NCBI GenBank assembly: GCA_001942185.1 | Contig: MKJV01000066.1 | Span: 62,001 to 126,000 of the forward strand | Length of the DNA: 64,000 bases | Direction of reading: 5' to 3' | DNA from: Pseudonocardia sp. CNS-004 | GTDB lineage: Bacteria > Actinomycetota > Actinomycetes > Mycobacteriales > Pseudonocardiaceae | Shown: one piece after another, positions 63,281 to 64,000 of the stretch | How the letters are laid out: each line of letters opens with the position of its first letter | How positions within the stretch are numbered: position 1 is the stretch's first letter | Made by a program: the position numbers and the translations under genes | The notes under the pieces: model-generated | Told to the model about the DNA's origin: nothing | Seen by the model: the letters and a program-made list of their open reading frames with translations, nothing else | Databases searched by the model: none

Positions 63281-63768
63281 ATGCAAACCCTCGACCGTGA
63301 CGAGCTGACCGTGCATGTGAACGCGCCGCCCGACGCGGTCTACCGGCTCGTGTCCGACGTGACCCGGATGCCGGAGTTCAGCCCCGAGATCCGCCGCTGC
63401 GTGTGGCTCGACGGCGCCGCCGGACCGGCCGTCGCGCGCGGTTCCGGGCCACCAACCAGCTCCCCCGCCGCCCGCCGTGGAACAACACGCCGATCGTGAT
63501 CGCCGCGGATCCCGGGCGCGAGTTCGCGATCAGCCGCACGGAGCCCTTCGCCGGCACCCTGGAGTGGCGCTACCGGCTGGGGCCCGAGGACGGCGGGACG
63601 CGGCTGACCGAGAGCTACGAGGTCACGCGGCCGATCACGCCGGTCGGGTGGTTCATCATCGGCACGTTGTTCGGTGGGAAGGACCGCCGCTCCGACCTGC
63701 ACCGCGGCATGCAGGAGACGCTGCGCAAGATCGCCGCCGTTGCCGAGGAGGAGGTCTCCCCACGGTGA
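63281..63768 (+). CDS. SRPBCC (polyketide cyclase/START-like) protein, one frameshift
   Basis: Ligand-binding fold of about 162 residues. ELTVHVNAPPDAVYRLVSDV with TRMPEFSPEIRRCVWLDGAA is the standard N-terminal pattern. After a missing base near 63432, FRATNQLPRRPPWNNTPIVI, GTLEWRYRLGPEDGGTRLTE and SYEVTRPITPVGWFIIGTLF continue the barrel and long C-terminal helix. It may bind a lipid or polyketide-like molecule or act as a cyclase or hydratase. Its TGA overlaps the start of the YCII-type gene (GTGA), so they are co-translated. GGGGGAAGGAG precedes the ATG. Confidence 0.85.
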
Positions 63769-64000
63769 AGTACGTCGTCCTGATCTACAGCAACGCCGAG
63801 TCCCGGAAGCTGTGGGAGCAGTTCTCCGAGGCCGAGCGCGGCGCGGGCCTCGCCCACTACGCGCGCATCGACGCGGAGCTGGCGGCGTCCGGTGAGCTCG
63901 TGGCCTCCCAGGCGCTGGCCGAGCCCGCCACCACGACGCGAGTGCGGGTCGAGGGCGGCCGGACGCTCACCACCGACGGCCCGTTCGCCGAGGCGAAGGA
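63765..64000 (+). CDS. YCII-related DGPF-domain protein, cut by the window end
   Basis: The first 78 residues are present: VKYVVLIYSNAESRKLWEQF, then LAHYARIDAELAASGELVAS, QALAEPATTTRVRVEGGRTL and TTDGPFAEAKE, with the DGPF motif that names the family. The fold is a ferredoxin-like barrel. In actinomycetes such genes usually precede an ECF sigma factor, which may lie just beyond the edge. The start GTG overlaps the SRPBCC stop. Confidence 0.88.
   Translation, partial: MKYVVLIYSNAESRKLWEQFSEAERGAGLAHYARIDAELAASGELVASQALAEPATTTRVRVEGGRTLTTDGPFAEAK

Overview
The window is high-GC actinomycete chromosome, most like a Pseudonocardiaceae genome (inference from GC content, frequent GTG starts, 4-base start/stop overlaps, an F420-type luciferase-like oxidoreductase, SARP/LAL regulators and an actinobacterial type A RNase P RNA). 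No phage, insertion sequence, CRISPR array, rRNA or tRNA was seen. About twenty genes are interrupted by single-base indels while the protein reads on perfectly in the neighbouring frame. Most are one missing base, and several lie in G or C runs. The likeliest cause is uncorrected long-read sequence, so these genes are annotated as whole CDSs with the break noted.

Layout. 1-2.9 kb: zinc alcohol dehydrogenase, divergent TetR regulator and acyltransferase. 2.9-14.1 kb: a stress/pH-homeostasis region with an NhaC-type antiporter, MscS remnant, YihY-type membrane protein, Ala/Lys-rich repeat protein, HtrA-type protease lipoprotein, arginine deiminase, HdeD-type membrane protein, arginine/ornithine-type antiporter and two related lipoproteins, one truncated. 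An hdeD-nhaC pair appears twice, each time with a different member ruined. 14.5-22.9 kb: amidase, M20 hydrolase, MFS transporter, M19 dipeptidase, CapA-type phosphoesterase, alpha/beta hydrolase and Old Yellow Enzyme, with one 19-bp palindrome in front of two of the transcripts. 23-28.4 kb: IclR, LLM oxidoreductase, SMP-30 lactonase, XRE regulator, DHA2 MFS pump. 28.4-32.7 kb: gene fragments and a badly broken LAL regulator with two exact tandem duplications. 32.7-39.1 kb: MBL hydrolase, DUF3237-like protein, hydrolase, methyltransferase and an AfsR-type regulator. 39.3-44.6 kb: a LacI-controlled catabolic cluster (DapA-family aldolase, epimerase, NRAMP-fold transporter lacking the metal-binding motifs, Gfo/Idh/MocA dehydrogenase). 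44.7-55.9 kb: dehydrogenase/hydrolase genes paired with LysR, IclR, TetR, MarR and XRE-cupin regulators, several with clear palindromic operators. 55.97-56.37 kb: rnpB, flanked by three copies of a 60-bp palindromic repeat. 56.7-62.1 kb: adenosylcobalamin-dependent diol/glycerol dehydratase in the order small-large-medium, its two-subunit reactivase, and a divergent GlcG/HbpS-like protein; no microcompartment shell gene is present. 62.2-64 kb: zinc-ribbon protein, TauE-type exporter, SRPBCC protein and a YCII/DGPF protein cut by the window edge.

How parts work together. The dehydratase operon encodes enzyme plus reactivation factor, and its short subunit N-termini suggest a free cytosolic enzyme. 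The arginine deiminase and antiporter could generate ammonia and exchange arginine for ornithine beside envelope-quality-control genes, but no carbamoyltransferase or carbamate kinase is present. The dipeptidase-MFS-M20 run looks like a peptide or amide scavenging operon.
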